Assembly (NCBI GenBank): GCA_041738345.1
Contig: JBGSPX010000016.1
Span: forward strand, 1-64,000
Length of the DNA stretch: 64,000 nt
DNA from: Proteocatella sp041738345
GTDB taxonomy: Bacteria; Bacillota; Clostridia; Peptostreptococcales; Filifactoraceae
Direction of reading: 5' to 3'
Both the position numbers and the translations under genes were made by a program. Each line of letters begins with the position of its first letter. Within the stretch, counting starts at the first letter, position 1. The notes below the pieces were generated by a model that saw only the letters and a list, made by a program, of their open reading frames with translations, did not search any database and was not told where the DNA came from. This document shows positions 1-8,039 of this stretch, piece after piece.

Positions 1-51
1 CCTCTTTATATAGAAATATCTAAAAGTTTTCACTATTTAAATTTCCGTATT

Positions 52-78
52 AAGAGTTTTTCCCAAGAAAAAACTCTT
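52..78 (-). terminator. Hairpin just after the c-di-GMP aptamer (possible expression platform)
   Basis: A perfect 10-bp stem (AAGAGTTTTT / AAAAACTCTT) with a 7-nt loop follows the aptamer by four bases on the minus strand. It is placed where a GEMM expression platform would be, but the bases after it (AATACGG) are not a U-tract. A classical intrinsic terminator is therefore not proven. It may act on translation of the next gene or as an RNA-stability element. Confidence 0.45.
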
Positions 79-82
79 CTTT

Positions 83-166
83 CGGCAACTGGCTGCCTTT
101 ACAATCTAAATTGTAATAAGGCCCTTTAGTTTTGCGCCCCATCCTTTCGGATGGTTTGCCTTTATC
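83..166 (-). promoter_or_regulatory. Cyclic-di-GMP-I riboswitch aptamer (GEMM-I)
   Basis: On the minus strand the RNA has the GEMM-I core. It contains GGCAAACC leading into a short stem capped by a GAAA tetraloop (ATCC-GAAA-GGAT, 142-155), then GGGGCGCAAA, a variable second stem with GGCAGCCAG, and closing GTTGCCG. The GAAA tetraloop, the CGCAAA segment and the second-helix GGNAGCC are the hallmarks of this family, which binds cyclic di-GMP. It lies leftward of cobB and reads out of the window, so the controlled gene is not visible. A purine-rich AAAGAGG at positions 7-1 may be that gene's ribosome binding site. The aptamer call is fairly sure. Whether it is an on or off switch cannot be told. 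Confidence 0.85.
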
Positions 167-229
167 GATGAAAAGTATATTCTGCTCAACTATATTTATT
201 AAATTTTCTAAATCAACTTTGTAAATATA

Positions 230-257
230 TTATACCACGATATATGATTCTTTACAC
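230..257 (-). promoter_or_regulatory. Candidate promoter of the riboswitch transcript
   Basis: Minus-strand TATAAT (230-235) with a weak TGTAAA (252-257) 16 bases upstream. Transcription would start about 55 nt before the aptamer. The rest of 167-327 is AT-rich with no reading frame. Confidence 0.4.
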
Positions 258-327
258 TATTTTTTTGCAATTTATATGTGGCAAAATTGCGTATTTAATC
301 ATACATACAGCGATTTTAGTTTCCGTT

Positions 328-1704
328 TTAAATGTTGCTTTTTCTGTAGTTTTCCATACTATCTATAAGGTTTAGTACTATATTATAATCCGAACAAAAA
401 TGAGTATGAAGGTACGTTGCCAAAGTATTTTTTGAAAGGTAACCCCCCTGCCAAGTTTTTTCCTCACCACTACTCATAACTTTTTTCATGTTATAGGCAT
501 TTTTTAAGTCGGTTTCAAATACTGAATAATGAAATTCATGGCCTTTTACAGTTTGACCTATTTTTGAAATCGGCGTTTTTTCTTTCGCACTGCCTTCACA
601 GTATCCAAAACGCTGAAGTCTATTTTTCATGATACTTCTACCTTCAAATATCCCTACCATATCATAAATTTTGCCTTCCATATCCTCTAGTGAGCCGCCA
701 AGATACATGAGCCCTCCACATTCTGCATATATTGGCATTCCTTTTTCAGATAAAAGCTTTATATGTTCTTTTAACTTTTTATTTTCTGAGATTTCCTTAG
801 CAAATACTTCTGGAAAGCCTCCGCCTATATAGATTCCATCACATTCTGGAACATTTTCATCTTTAAGCGGACTAAATTTTACTATCTCTATGCCTGTTTG
901 AGCTAGTAAATCTAAATTATCTTGATAATAAAAATTAAAGGCTTTGTCATATGCAAGTGCCAATTTTACGTTCGTTATGTTTTTTATATGCTCTCTTCTA
1001 TTTACTTGATAATTTAATGACGGTTTTTCTGCAATTTGTAAAATCGTATCTACATCTACAAATTCTTCAATCTTTGAGCCTATATAGTCTAATTGTGAAT
1101 CGAGTTCATCTATTTCAAAGCTTGGGGTAAGTCCTAAATGTCTTGATGTAAGTGCAAATTTATCATCCTTAGGGATTCTTCCAAGTACTTTTACATCGCA
1201 GTAGTTCTCTATAGCTTCTCTCAAAATATTATAGTGACTCTCAGTATTTACGTTATTTAATACCACGCCCGCTATATTTACATCCTTATCTATATTTTTA
1301 AAACCATACACTATAGCCGCCGCCGAAGCCGCCATTGCCTTGGCATCAATCAATAAGATAACTGGGCAATCTAGTATTTTAGAAATACTCGCACTACTGC
1401 AATAATCTATAGTTGAACCATATCCATCATAAAAACCCATAACGCCTTCAATAATAGATATATCCTTACCTTTAGAATTTTCTTCAAATATATACTCTAT
1501 TTCTTCTTTCGGAAGCATAAATTCATCTAGATTTCTTGATTTTACTTTGCTCGCTCTAAAATGATACTCCGTATCTATGTAATCAGGGCCTATTTTAAAG
1601 GGCTGTACTTGTTTTTTTCTGTTTGTTATTGCTCTCATAAGTCCGCACGAAAATGTAGTTTTTCCAACAGAACTTGAAGTCGCCGCTATCATTATTTTTT
1701 TCAT
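328..1704 (-). CDS. cobB: Cobyrinate a,c-diamide synthase (CobB/CbiA)
   Basis: Glutamine-dependent ATP:amidoligase that amidates the a and c side chains of the corrin ring in cobalamin synthesis. The 458-residue product has an N-terminal P-loop of the dethiobiotin-synthetase type (SSVGKTT, residues 11-17). It also has a C-terminal class I glutamine amidotransferase domain with the nucleophile in ECGGLMYL (Cys about 329) and a histidine in GHEFHYS (about 389). A longer frame would start at GTG 1713, but that GTG lies in the Shine-Dalgarno AAGAGGTG that serves ATG 1704. It stands alone, divergent from the permease at 1808. No other corrin genes are adjacent, and the only other possible one in the window is the CobD-like enzyme at 17964. 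Length and both domains are normal for the family. Confidence 0.9.
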   Translation of the reverse strand: MKKIMIAATSSSVGKTTFSCGLMRAITNRKKQVQPFKIGPDYIDTEYHFRASKVKSRNLDEFMLPKEEIEYIFEENSKGKDISIIEGVMGFYDGYGSTIDYCSSASISKILDCPVILLIDAKAMAASAAAIVYGFKNIDKDVNIAGVVLNNVNTESHYNILREAIENYCDVKVLGRIPKDDKFALTSRHLGLTPSFEIDELDSQLDYIGSKIEEFVDVDTILQIAEKPSLNYQVNRREHIKNITNVKLALAYDKAFNFYYQDNLDLLAQTGIEIVKFSPLKDENVPECDGIYIGGGFPEVFAKEISENKKLKEHIKLLSEKGMPIYAECGGLMYLGGSLEDMEGKIYDMVGIFEGRSIMKNRLQRFGYCEGSAKEKTPISKIGQTVKGHEFHYSVFETDLKNAYNMKKVMSSGEEKTWQGGYLSKNTLATYLHTHFCSDYNIVLNLIDSMENYRKSNI

Positions 1705-1758
1705 AATTTTCACCTCTTAATATACTTTTCAAATTTTATTATTTTTTTATTTAATTTA

Positions 1759-1767
1759 TGTTATAAT
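1759..1767 (+). promoter_or_regulatory. Extended -10 promoter candidate for the AEC permease
   Basis: TGTTATAAT (TG-n-TATAAT) lies about 40 nt before the start codon in the 100-nt divergent region between cobB and the permease. No good -35 is visible. Confidence 0.4.
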
Positions 1768-1807
1768 TTTAATAATCAATACTATAAAATACAACAAGGA
1801 GCAACTA

Positions 1808-2734
1808 ATGGATTTTTATTTTATATTTAGTAAGGTTTCGGTAATATTTCTACTTATATTAGTAGGATTTTTTCTAGCTAAGAAAGAATTTTTATCGACT
1901 CATAGCCAAAAAGAAATGACTGCACTTATTTTATATGTGCTTTTACCCTGCACTTTGATAAAATCTTTTGATATAGATTTTTCTAGAGATATTTTAATTA
2001 CTGGTTTAAAACTAGCTCTGACAATGTTTATAACTTACAATTGTTCCTATGTTTTAGCTAATTTTATCGCTAAAAGATATAAGCTTAGCTTGACTAAGCA
2101 AGATGTACATACGCTCTCAATGATTATACCAAATGTCGGCTTTATGGGCTACCCCATAGTTAATGCACTTATGGGCCCTGAGGGAATAATTTTTGCAGTA
2201 ATGGCAAATATAGGTTTTGAACTATTTGCTTGGACTGTAGGCATAAAAACTATTTCGAGAAATAGTGAAGTAAAGAGTTCTGACAATGTGATTCTTTACT
2301 TACTAAAAACACCAGCTATCATAGCTATAATAATTGGAATGGTGCTTTTTACTACTCCACTTACAGTTCCTGAGCCATTTAAATCCACTATGCTACTTTT
2401 GTCTAGTGCTATGTCTCCTATAGCTATGATAATTGTTGGTATTTCGCTTGCTAATAGTCATATTGCAAAGCTTTTAAAGAATAAGTACATGTACATCTCA
2501 TGTATAACAAGACTTATAGTAATTCCTTTATTATTACTATCTGCACTAAAAGCACTTCATTTTTATGAAACTCTGTACTATCTGCCAATGATTCTGATTT
2601 CTATGCCTACTGCAGGTTATGCTACAATGTTTGCTACAAAATACGAAAGTGACAGTCTGCTCGCCTCTGAATTAATTTCTATGAGCACACTATTTTCTTT
2701 AATTACAATTCCTTTAATTTTAAGCATTCTATAA
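1808..2734 (+). CDS. AEC-family transporter (auxin-efflux-carrier / malate permease type)
   Basis: Integral membrane carrier of 308 residues with about ten hydrophobic segments in the two five-helix halves typical of the AEC (MdcF/auxin efflux carrier) family. Conserved glycine/proline/asparagine positions are seen in MIIPNVGFMGYPI near residue 105 and in the C-terminal half near SMPTAGYATMF. Family members export or import small organic anions such as malate or malonate. Substrate cannot be read from the sequence. ATG 1808 is preceded by AAGGAGCAACT. It is 28 nt upstream of the EFR1 gene on the same strand, so the two are probably co-transcribed. Confidence 0.8.
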   Translation: MDFYFIFSKVSVIFLLILVGFFLAKKEFLSTHSQKEMTALILYVLLPCTLIKSFDIDFSRDILITGLKLALTMFITYNCSYVLANFIAKRYKLSLTKQDVHTLSMIIPNVGFMGYPIVNALMGPEGIIFAVMANIGFELFAWTVGIKTISRNSEVKSSDNVILYLLKTPAIIAIIIGMVLFTTPLTVPEPFKSTMLLLSSAMSPIAMIIVGISLANSHIAKLLKNKYMYISCITRLIVIPLLLLSALKALHFYETLYYLPMILISMPTAGYATMFATKYESDSLLASELISMSTLFSLITIPLILSIL

Positions 2735-2762
2735 ATTTAAAATATAATTCGAGGTGATTAAT

Positions 2763-3596
2763 ATGAAGATACAGGCAATGTTTTTTAGCCCTACAAGTAC
2801 TACCAAAAAAATAGTGACTACTATTAAAAATGAACTTGCTACTAATTTAAAAAATCATAATCTTGAACATGAGCTTCTGCCAGACTATGATTTTACCGTA
2901 CTTTCTAAAAGAAATATTGAGACTTATAATATCTCTTTTTCAAAAGATACTATTGTAATTTTTGGAGTTCCTGTGTACGCAGGGAGAGTTCCTAATATTT
3001 TGCTTAATTTTTTAGAAAAAATAAAAGCTGACTCTTCGCTTTGTATTCCTATAGTTTTATATGGAAATCGAAATTACGATGATGCCCTTATTGAACTCAG
3101 AGATATCCTTTCTAATAATGGCTTTATCCCAGTTGCCGCAGGAGCATTTATTGGAGAACATGCATTTTCGCGTACACTTGCTAAAGAACGTCCTGATCAA
3201 GAGGATATTGAAAGCGCTGTAGATTTTACAAAGCTTATATACAAAAAAATATTTGAAGATAAAAACATAAGTTCAGTTGAAGTAAGAGGTCATTTCCCAT
3301 ACAGACCATATTACCGCCCTTTAAATCCAGAAAAACAGCCTGTCGATATTCGAAAAGTAAAACCAAAAACAAATTCAAATTGCAATAACTGTAAAATTTG
3401 TGTTTCGGTCTGTCCTATGAATTCTATCGACGAGGCTGATGTAACACTTCTAAATGGTATATGCATAAAATGTGGTGCTTGCATAAAATCATGCCCTGCT
3501 CAAGCAAAATATTTTGATGACATAGATTTTATAAGACATAAGGAGGAACTTGAGATTGAATTTGCTCAAAGAAGATGTCCCGAAGTGTTTATTTAA
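2763..3596 (+). CDS. EFR1-family flavodoxin/ferredoxin fusion protein
   Basis: Predicted cytoplasmic electron carrier of 277 residues. The N-terminal half is flavodoxin-like: an FMN phosphate-binding loop SPTSTTKK near residue 8 and PVYAGRVPN near residue 75. The C-terminal 70 residues hold two [4Fe-4S] motifs, CNNCKICVSVCP and CIKCGACIKSCP. Such EFR1 proteins are common in anaerobes and are thought to move low-potential electrons; the partner is unknown. A GTG at 2754 is in frame, but it is part of the Shine-Dalgarno GAGGTG, so ATG 2763 is preferred. Convergent with the PPK2 gene, separated by only 15 bases. Confidence 0.8.
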   Translation: MKIQAMFFSPTSTTKKIVTTIKNELATNLKNHNLEHELLPDYDFTVLSKRNIETYNISFSKDTIVIFGVPVYAGRVPNILLNFLEKIKADSSLCIPIVLYGNRNYDDALIELRDILSNNGFIPVAAGAFIGEHAFSRTLAKERPDQEDIESAVDFTKLIYKKIFEDKNISSVEVRGHFPYRPYYRPLNPEKQPVDIRKVKPKTNSNCNNCKICVSVCPMNSIDEADVTLLNGICIKCGACIKSCPAQAKYFDDIDFIRHKEELEIEFAQRRCPEVFI

Positions 3597-3611
3597 CTAA
3601 TTTAAATTCAA

Positions 3612-5096
3612 TTAGATTCTTTCTTCAATTCTAGATATAAGTGTTTCTAGCGCCTTGAGTCTTGCAAATTTTTTATTGTTTGCTTCAATTACAGTCCAGG
3701 GCGCAAAATCTGTACTTGTATATTTTAACATGTCTTTTAGTGCCTCTTCGTATATATCCCATTTTTCTCTATTTCGCCAATCCTCATCTGTTATTTTATA
3801 GTTTTTGGCTAGAGTTTGTTCTCTTTCATTAAATCTTCTAAGCTGTTCTTCCTTATCTATCTGAAGCCAAAACTTTATAATTATACAGCCCCATCTACTT
3901 AAAGAATCTTCAAATTCATTTATTTCATTGTATGCTCTTTTCCAGTCATTTTCTTTACAAAAACCTTCGATTCTCTCAACCATTACTCTTCCATACCAAG
4001 TTCTATCAAATATCGTTATATGCCCAGTTTTCGGCATTGCCTGCCAAAATCTCCAAAGGTAATGTCTTTGTGCTTCTGCTTCATTTGGAGCTGCTATTGT
4101 CGTAACATTATAGCCCCTTGGGTCAAGTGCCGACGTAAGCCGTTTTATATTACCGCCTTTCCCAGCAGCATCCCAACCCTCATATCCAATTACTATAGGA
4201 ATTTTCTTTTGATATACTTTATTGTGCAAAAAAGATAATCTTGATTTATAAGCTTTTAATCTATCCTCGTATTCTTCATCCGATATGTGTTTATCTAACT
4301 CTAATTCGTTTAGGCCGTTTTCTTCTACCAGTGTAAATTTAGGATGGATTTTTATTTTTGTAAGCTCTGATGATTTTTGCATTTTTTTATTTTCAATAGC
4401 TTCTTCCATTTCGGCTATCATAATTTCAAGCACTCTTTTTTTAGTATATCTTTTATCTGTCGAAGGGATTATATGCCATGGCGCATTTACGGTATTCGTT
4501 TGGTTTATCATAACATCAAAGGCTTTGTAATGTTTTTCATAGTCTTTATTATGCTTTAGGTCTTTTTCTGTAACTCTCCAAGTAGTACTCTTATTTTTTA
4601 TAAGTTTTTCAAAGCGTTCTTTTTGTTCTTTTTTGCTTATATGAAGAAAAAATTTAACTATAACATAGCCCTCATCTGTAAGATGTTTTTCAAACACATT
4701 TATTTCATCATAGCTTTCTATTTTTTCTTCAAATTCACCTACATTGTCAATTAGGTTTGTTGATACATCAAGATACCAGCTTCTATCAAAAATAGCAATG
4801 TGCCCGTATGGCGGAATATTTTCCCAAAATCTATAAAGCGGAGGCATCCTTTTTTCAAATTCGTTTGCCGGTGTTACCGTATTAACTTTAAAACCTCTAG
4901 GGTCAAGTGGATTTATAAGTGAAGCTATAACACTTCCTTTTCCGGATGCACCCCAACCTTCAAAAAGCACTATTACAGGAATTTTGTTATTTTTCAGTTC
5001 TTGCTGAAGTACCGCAAGCTTATCTCTTAAGCCATCTATACTTTGGCTATACTCTTCTTTTGATATTTTCTTTGATAAATCGATTTTTTCTAACAT
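3612..5096 (-). CDS. pap: Double-domain polyphosphate kinase 2 family protein (polyphosphate:AMP phosphotransferase type)
   Basis: Phosphotransferase that uses polyphosphate to phosphorylate AMP or nucleotides. The 494 residues are two consecutive PPK2 domains (about 20-240 and 270-490), the size of two-domain class II PPK2 enzymes. Each has a Walker A loop and a Walker B-like FDR(S/T)WY. The C-terminal copy has the canonical GWDAAGKGG, while the N-terminal copy reads GWGASGKGS. The aspartate expected to help bind magnesium is therefore a glycine in the first domain, and it ends FDRSWYLDV rather than FDRTWYGRV. By analogy with characterised two-domain enzymes, only the C-terminal domain is probably catalytic (inference). 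Single gene with its own promoter at 5122-5150. Confidence 0.85.
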   Translation of the reverse strand: MLEKIDLSKKISKEEYSQSIDGLRDKLAVLQQELKNNKIPVIVLFEGWGASGKGSVIASLINPLDPRGFKVNTVTPANEFEKRMPPLYRFWENIPPYGHIAIFDRSWYLDVSTNLIDNVGEFEEKIESYDEINVFEKHLTDEGYVIVKFFLHISKKEQKERFEKLIKNKSTTWRVTEKDLKHNKDYEKHYKAFDVMINQTNTVNAPWHIIPSTDKRYTKKRVLEIMIAEMEEAIENKKMQKSSELTKIKIHPKFTLVEENGLNELELDKHISDEEYEDRLKAYKSRLSFLHNKVYQKKIPIVIGYEGWDAAGKGGNIKRLTSALDPRGYNVTTIAAPNEAEAQRHYLWRFWQAMPKTGHITIFDRTWYGRVMVERIEGFCKENDWKRAYNEINEFEDSLSRWGCIIIKFWLQIDKEEQLRRFNEREQTLAKNYKITDEDWRNREKWDIYEEALKDMLKYTSTDFAPWTVIEANNKKFARLKALETLISRIEERI

Positions 5097-5121
5097 AAGC
5101 CACTCCTATTTTTTGAAATTA

Positions 5122-5150
5122 AGTATATAATCTATTTACCCATTAATCAA
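5122..5150 (-). promoter_or_regulatory. Sigma-A type promoter of the PPK2 gene
   Basis: Minus strand TTGATT (5145-5150), 17-bp spacer, TATACT (5122-5127), about 20-25 nt before the start codon at 5096. Confidence 0.55.
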
Positions 5151-5185
5151 AAAATCACTCATAAATTTAATTTCTGCTAAAAAAA

Positions 5186-5210
5186 TAAGATGCCTGTAAC
5201 AGCACCTTAT
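5186..5210 (-). terminator. Intrinsic terminator after the RluA-family gene
   Basis: Stem ATAAG-TGC / GCA-CTTAT (one mismatch), 8-nt loop, followed on the minus strand by a run of seven T. It ends the 7940-5216 transcription unit. Confidence 0.65.
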
Positions 5211-5215
5211 CATAT

Positions 5216-5899
5216 CTACTCTATTATTCTATTTACTCTAAATTTATCCCAAGGCTCTACTCTTGGAGTATCTAGCACAAAGGTCATCTTCTTTTTAGTT
5301 GTTGGATGTTCAAATTCTATTTTGTGAGACCAAAGTGCAATCCCTTTTCTACTTCTATAGTTTGAACCATATTTTCCATCACCCCAAATAGGATTTTTGC
5401 GACTCGAAAACTGTACTCTTATCTGATGAGGTCTTCCTGTATGAAGATCTACTGCGATAAGGTTAAGCCCATCTTTTGCCTCTATTAGTTCATATGATAG
5501 TTTCGCTTCTTTAGCCTCACTAACATTTTTCTTTACTACAGCAACTGTATTTGTATTTTTATCTTTTTTTAGATAATCTACAAGCATTGATTTTTCAGCT
5601 TTAAGATGGCCTTCAACCACTGTATAATATTCTTTATAGAAAGTTCTATTTCTTATCTGTTCCGATAGTCTAGAGGCTGCTTTTGACGTTCTGGCAAAAA
5701 CCATAACTCCACCAGCTACTCTATCTAATCTATGAACTAAGCCTATATAAACATCTCCAGGTTTTTGATATTTTTCTTTTACATATTCTTTTACTACCGT
5801 AAGAAGGTCCTTATCTTGAGATTCATCTTCCTGTGTAGGCATATTGAATGGCTTCTCAACCACTATTATATGGTTATCTTCATATAAAACATTTAACAT
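5216..5899 (-). CDS. RluA-family RNA pseudouridine synthase
   Basis: Converts a uridine in rRNA or tRNA to pseudouridine. The 227-residue protein is essentially the catalytic domain. The active-site motif VHRLDRVAGG contains the catalytic Asp (about residue 60), followed by the TGRPHQIRVQF motif near 180. It lacks the N-terminal S4 domain seen in RluC/RluD and in the paralogue at 14058, so it is closer to the short RluA/TruC-like group. Target site not assignable. The ATG overlaps the TAA of the upstream methyltransferase gene, a sign of translational coupling. Confidence 0.88.
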   Translation of the reverse strand: MLNVLYEDNHIIVVEKPFNMPTQEDESQDKDLLTVVKEYVKEKYQKPGDVYIGLVHRLDRVAGGVMVFARTSKAASRLSEQIRNRTFYKEYYTVVEGHLKAEKSMLVDYLKKDKNTNTVAVVKKNVSEAKEAKLSYELIEAKDGLNLIAVDLHTGRPHQIRVQFSSRKNPIWGDGKYGSNYRSRKGIALWSHKIEFEHPTTKKKMTFVLDTPRVEPWDKFRVNRIIE

Positions 5900-6768
5900 T
5901 ATTTACTCTCCATTCTAGCATATATTCCACAAGGTAAAATCAAATCTCTTTTTTCAATCGGAATTCCAATTTCTCCAGAAGAGAAATCCATATCAAAATC
6001 TTTGAATACTATTTTCATCATATTACTTAATGATATGTGTGAAAATCCTGTTGTATAAGAGTTTACTAACAAAAATAACGGCTCATCTACGAGAATCTTA
6101 GAAGTAAGTTCTAATAATTTTGGAAGCTCATCTTCAAGTTTCCATATTTCGCCTTTTGGTCCTCTTCCATATGATGGAGGGTCCATTATTATGGCATCGT
6201 ATTTATTGCCTCTTCTAATTTCTTTTTCTATGAATTTAAATACATCATCTACTAGAAATCTTATTTTATTGTCTTTTAGTCCGCTTAGCTCTGCATTTTC
6301 TTTTGCCCAAGCAACCATACCTTTTGATGCATCTACATGGCATACCTCTACCGCACCTGCTTTTGATGCAGCACAAGTAGCTCCACCTGTGTATGCAAAT
6401 AAATTAAGCACTTTTACAGGTCTTCTAGCATTTTTTATCTTTTCACTCATCCAGTCCCAGTTTGCAGCTTGCTCTGGAAATAATCCTGTGTGTTTAAATC
6501 CCGTAGGCTTTATATAAAAAGCTAAATCCTTATATTTTACGACCCATTTTTCTGGAAATTTCTTTTTATTTTCCCATTGCCCACCACCTTTGGCACTTCT
6601 GTGATAGTGTGAATGAATTTCTTTCCAGATCTTTTGATTTTTATCTGTTTTCCATATGATTTGAGGATCTGGCCTTCTAAGCACTACATCGCCCCAAACT
6701 TCAAGCTTTTCGCCCTCTCCTGCATCTAATATTTTGTAATCTTTCCAACCATCTGCTAATATTAACAT
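5899..6768 (-). CDS. Class I SAM-dependent methyltransferase (RlmI/RlmK-like)
   Basis: Predicted 23S rRNA-type methyltransferase of 289 residues. The SAM-binding motif I is VLNLFAYTGGA near residue 118. The acidic end of the second strand is HVDASKG, and the catalytic motif DPPSYGRGP lies near residue 198, as in COG1092 proteins. It lacks the PUA domain of RlmI, so it is the catalytic part only. Starts at ATG 6768 after AAGGAAGG. Coupled to the pseudouridine synthase, which suggests a small RNA-modification operon together with the oxidoreductase upstream. Confidence 0.8.
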   Translation of the reverse strand: MLILADGWKDYKILDAGEGEKLEVWGDVVLRRPDPQIIWKTDKNQKIWKEIHSHYHRSAKGGGQWENKKKFPEKWVVKYKDLAFYIKPTGFKHTGLFPEQAANWDWMSEKIKNARRPVKVLNLFAYTGGATCAASKAGAVEVCHVDASKGMVAWAKENAELSGLKDNKIRFLVDDVFKFIEKEIRRGNKYDAIIMDPPSYGRGPKGEIWKLEDELPKLLELTSKILVDEPLFLLVNSYTTGFSHISLSNMMKIVFKDFDMDFSSGEIGIPIEKRDLILPCGIYARMESK

Positions 6769-6779
6769 CTAAACCTTCC

Positions 6780-7940
6780 TTATTTTATTATTTCTAAAAC
6801 TTCATCTTTGGTCATTTTTTTAGAAAGCATTGAAAACGCTTTAGATGATAGTTTAGTTTCTCCAATTAAGTTAATTCCTGTAATTACATTATCTTTAAAT
6901 GTAAATAATCTGTAGTTTTGAGCATCACATTGCTCTATTTCCTGATCTTTTAAAAATACATCTCCTGCTGAATAAACCCCTATATTAAGGGCCTTTAAAA
7001 TTGTAGTCGGTGGATTTATGACAAATTTTTCAGATTTGCCTAAAATATCCATGGCTGCAATCTTACCAGTTTGCATAGCCATAGGCCATATTCCTAAACA
7101 CATCCCATTAACTTCAGCACAGTCGCCTGCCGCATATATATCTGGATCTGAAGTCTGCATAGTTTCTTTTACTAAAATTCCTTTATTAGTATCTAGGTTG
7201 CAGTTTTTGGCAAGTGCTATTTCTGGTCTCACTCCAATAGAAAACATTACCATGTCAGCAGGAAGTTCTTCTCCTGATTCAAGAATAAGTTTTTCAACCT
7301 TACCATTACCTATTATACACTTTGTACTTTTTTGCGTAAATACATTTATGCCTTCTTTTTCAAGTTCTTTTTTCACTAGACTGCTAGCCGTTTCATTTAA
7401 CTGCCTTGCCATTATTCTTTCTGAAAATTCTAATATAGTTACTTTTTTGTTGGCTTTTCTAAACGCCCACGCCGCTTCTATCCCTAGTAAACCGCCTCCT
7501 ATTATAACTATATTCTCTTTTTCTTTAAGGTAAGCATTTATATTTTTTAGGTCTTTATAGAATTTTAAGTTGCATACTCCTGTAAGCTCAATACCTTCTA
7601 CTGGTGGAACAAAATTGTTGCTTCCCACCCCTAAAACAAGTTTATCGTAAAGAACTTCTGTTTGATTATCAAGTATTACTTTTTTTGCGACTCTATCTAT
7701 TTCCTTTACACAATGTCCCAGTAAAAGCTCTATATTATTTTCTTCATAATAGTTTTCTGGTTTCACAAAAAATCTTGAATCTATTTCGTCCGTACAAAGC
7801 ATGTGCGAAAGTGATGGTCTGTAATAAGGCTTTATATTTTCTCTTCCTATAATACTAATTTCAATATCTTTATCATTTTTTCTTAATGTTTCTGCACAGG
7901 AAACTGCTACAGCACTGCTTCCAACTATAACTACTTTCAT
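6780..7940 (-). CDS. FAD/NAD(P)-dependent oxidoreductase (rubredoxin reductase / NirB-like)
   Basis: Flavoprotein of 386 residues of the pyridine-nucleotide-disulfide oxidoreductase fold without the redox-active cysteine pair. It has an N-terminal FAD loop, a central NAD-binding IVIIGGGLLGIEAA (about 145-158) and the second FAD motif YAAGDCAEV (about 268-276). This architecture fits NADH:rubredoxin oxidoreductases and related electron-transfer flavoproteins of anaerobes. The N-terminal Rossmann loop reads GSSAVA where GxGxxG or GSSAAG is usual, so the last glycine is missing. The physiological acceptor is not evident, and no rubredoxin gene is adjacent. Confidence 0.8.
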   Translation of the reverse strand: MKVVIVGSSAVAVSCAETLRKNDKDIEISIIGRENIKPYYRPSLSHMLCTDEIDSRFFVKPENYYEENNIELLLGHCVKEIDRVAKKVILDNQTEVLYDKLVLGVGSNNFVPPVEGIELTGVCNLKFYKDLKNINAYLKEKENIVIIGGGLLGIEAAWAFRKANKKVTILEFSERIMARQLNETASSLVKKELEKEGINVFTQKSTKCIIGNGKVEKLILESGEELPADMVMFSIGVRPEIALAKNCNLDTNKGILVKETMQTSDPDIYAAGDCAEVNGMCLGIWPMAMQTGKIAAMDILGKSEKFVINPPTTILKALNIGVYSAGDVFLKDQEIEQCDAQNYRLFTFKDNVITGINLIGETKLSSKAFSMLSKKMTKDEVLEIIK

Positions 7941-7975
7941 CTTTTTTCCTCCCTATAAAATTCATTATGTACAAA

Positions 7976-8008
7976 AGAAGGATTAGAACTAAAAATTCCA
8001 ATCCTCTT
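7976..8008 (-). terminator. Terminator-like hairpin downstream of dnaJ
   Basis: AGGATT-GAA / TTC-AATCCT stem with an A-rich loop between dnaJ and the oxidoreductase gene. It is followed on the minus strand by CTTTTGT. The T-tract is moderate. Confidence 0.5.
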
Positions 8009-8039
8009 ATATATATATCATTCTTTTGTTAAATTTAAA

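Noticed and set aside
328..1713. GTG 1713 as the cobB start
   Set aside because: It lies within the Shine-Dalgarno of ATG 1704; the same pattern recurs at several genes here and would give false N-terminal extensions.
3597..3615. Short CTAATT/AATTAG stem between convergent genes as a terminator
   Set aside because: Six A/T-only pairs with no T-run on the relevant side; not supportable.
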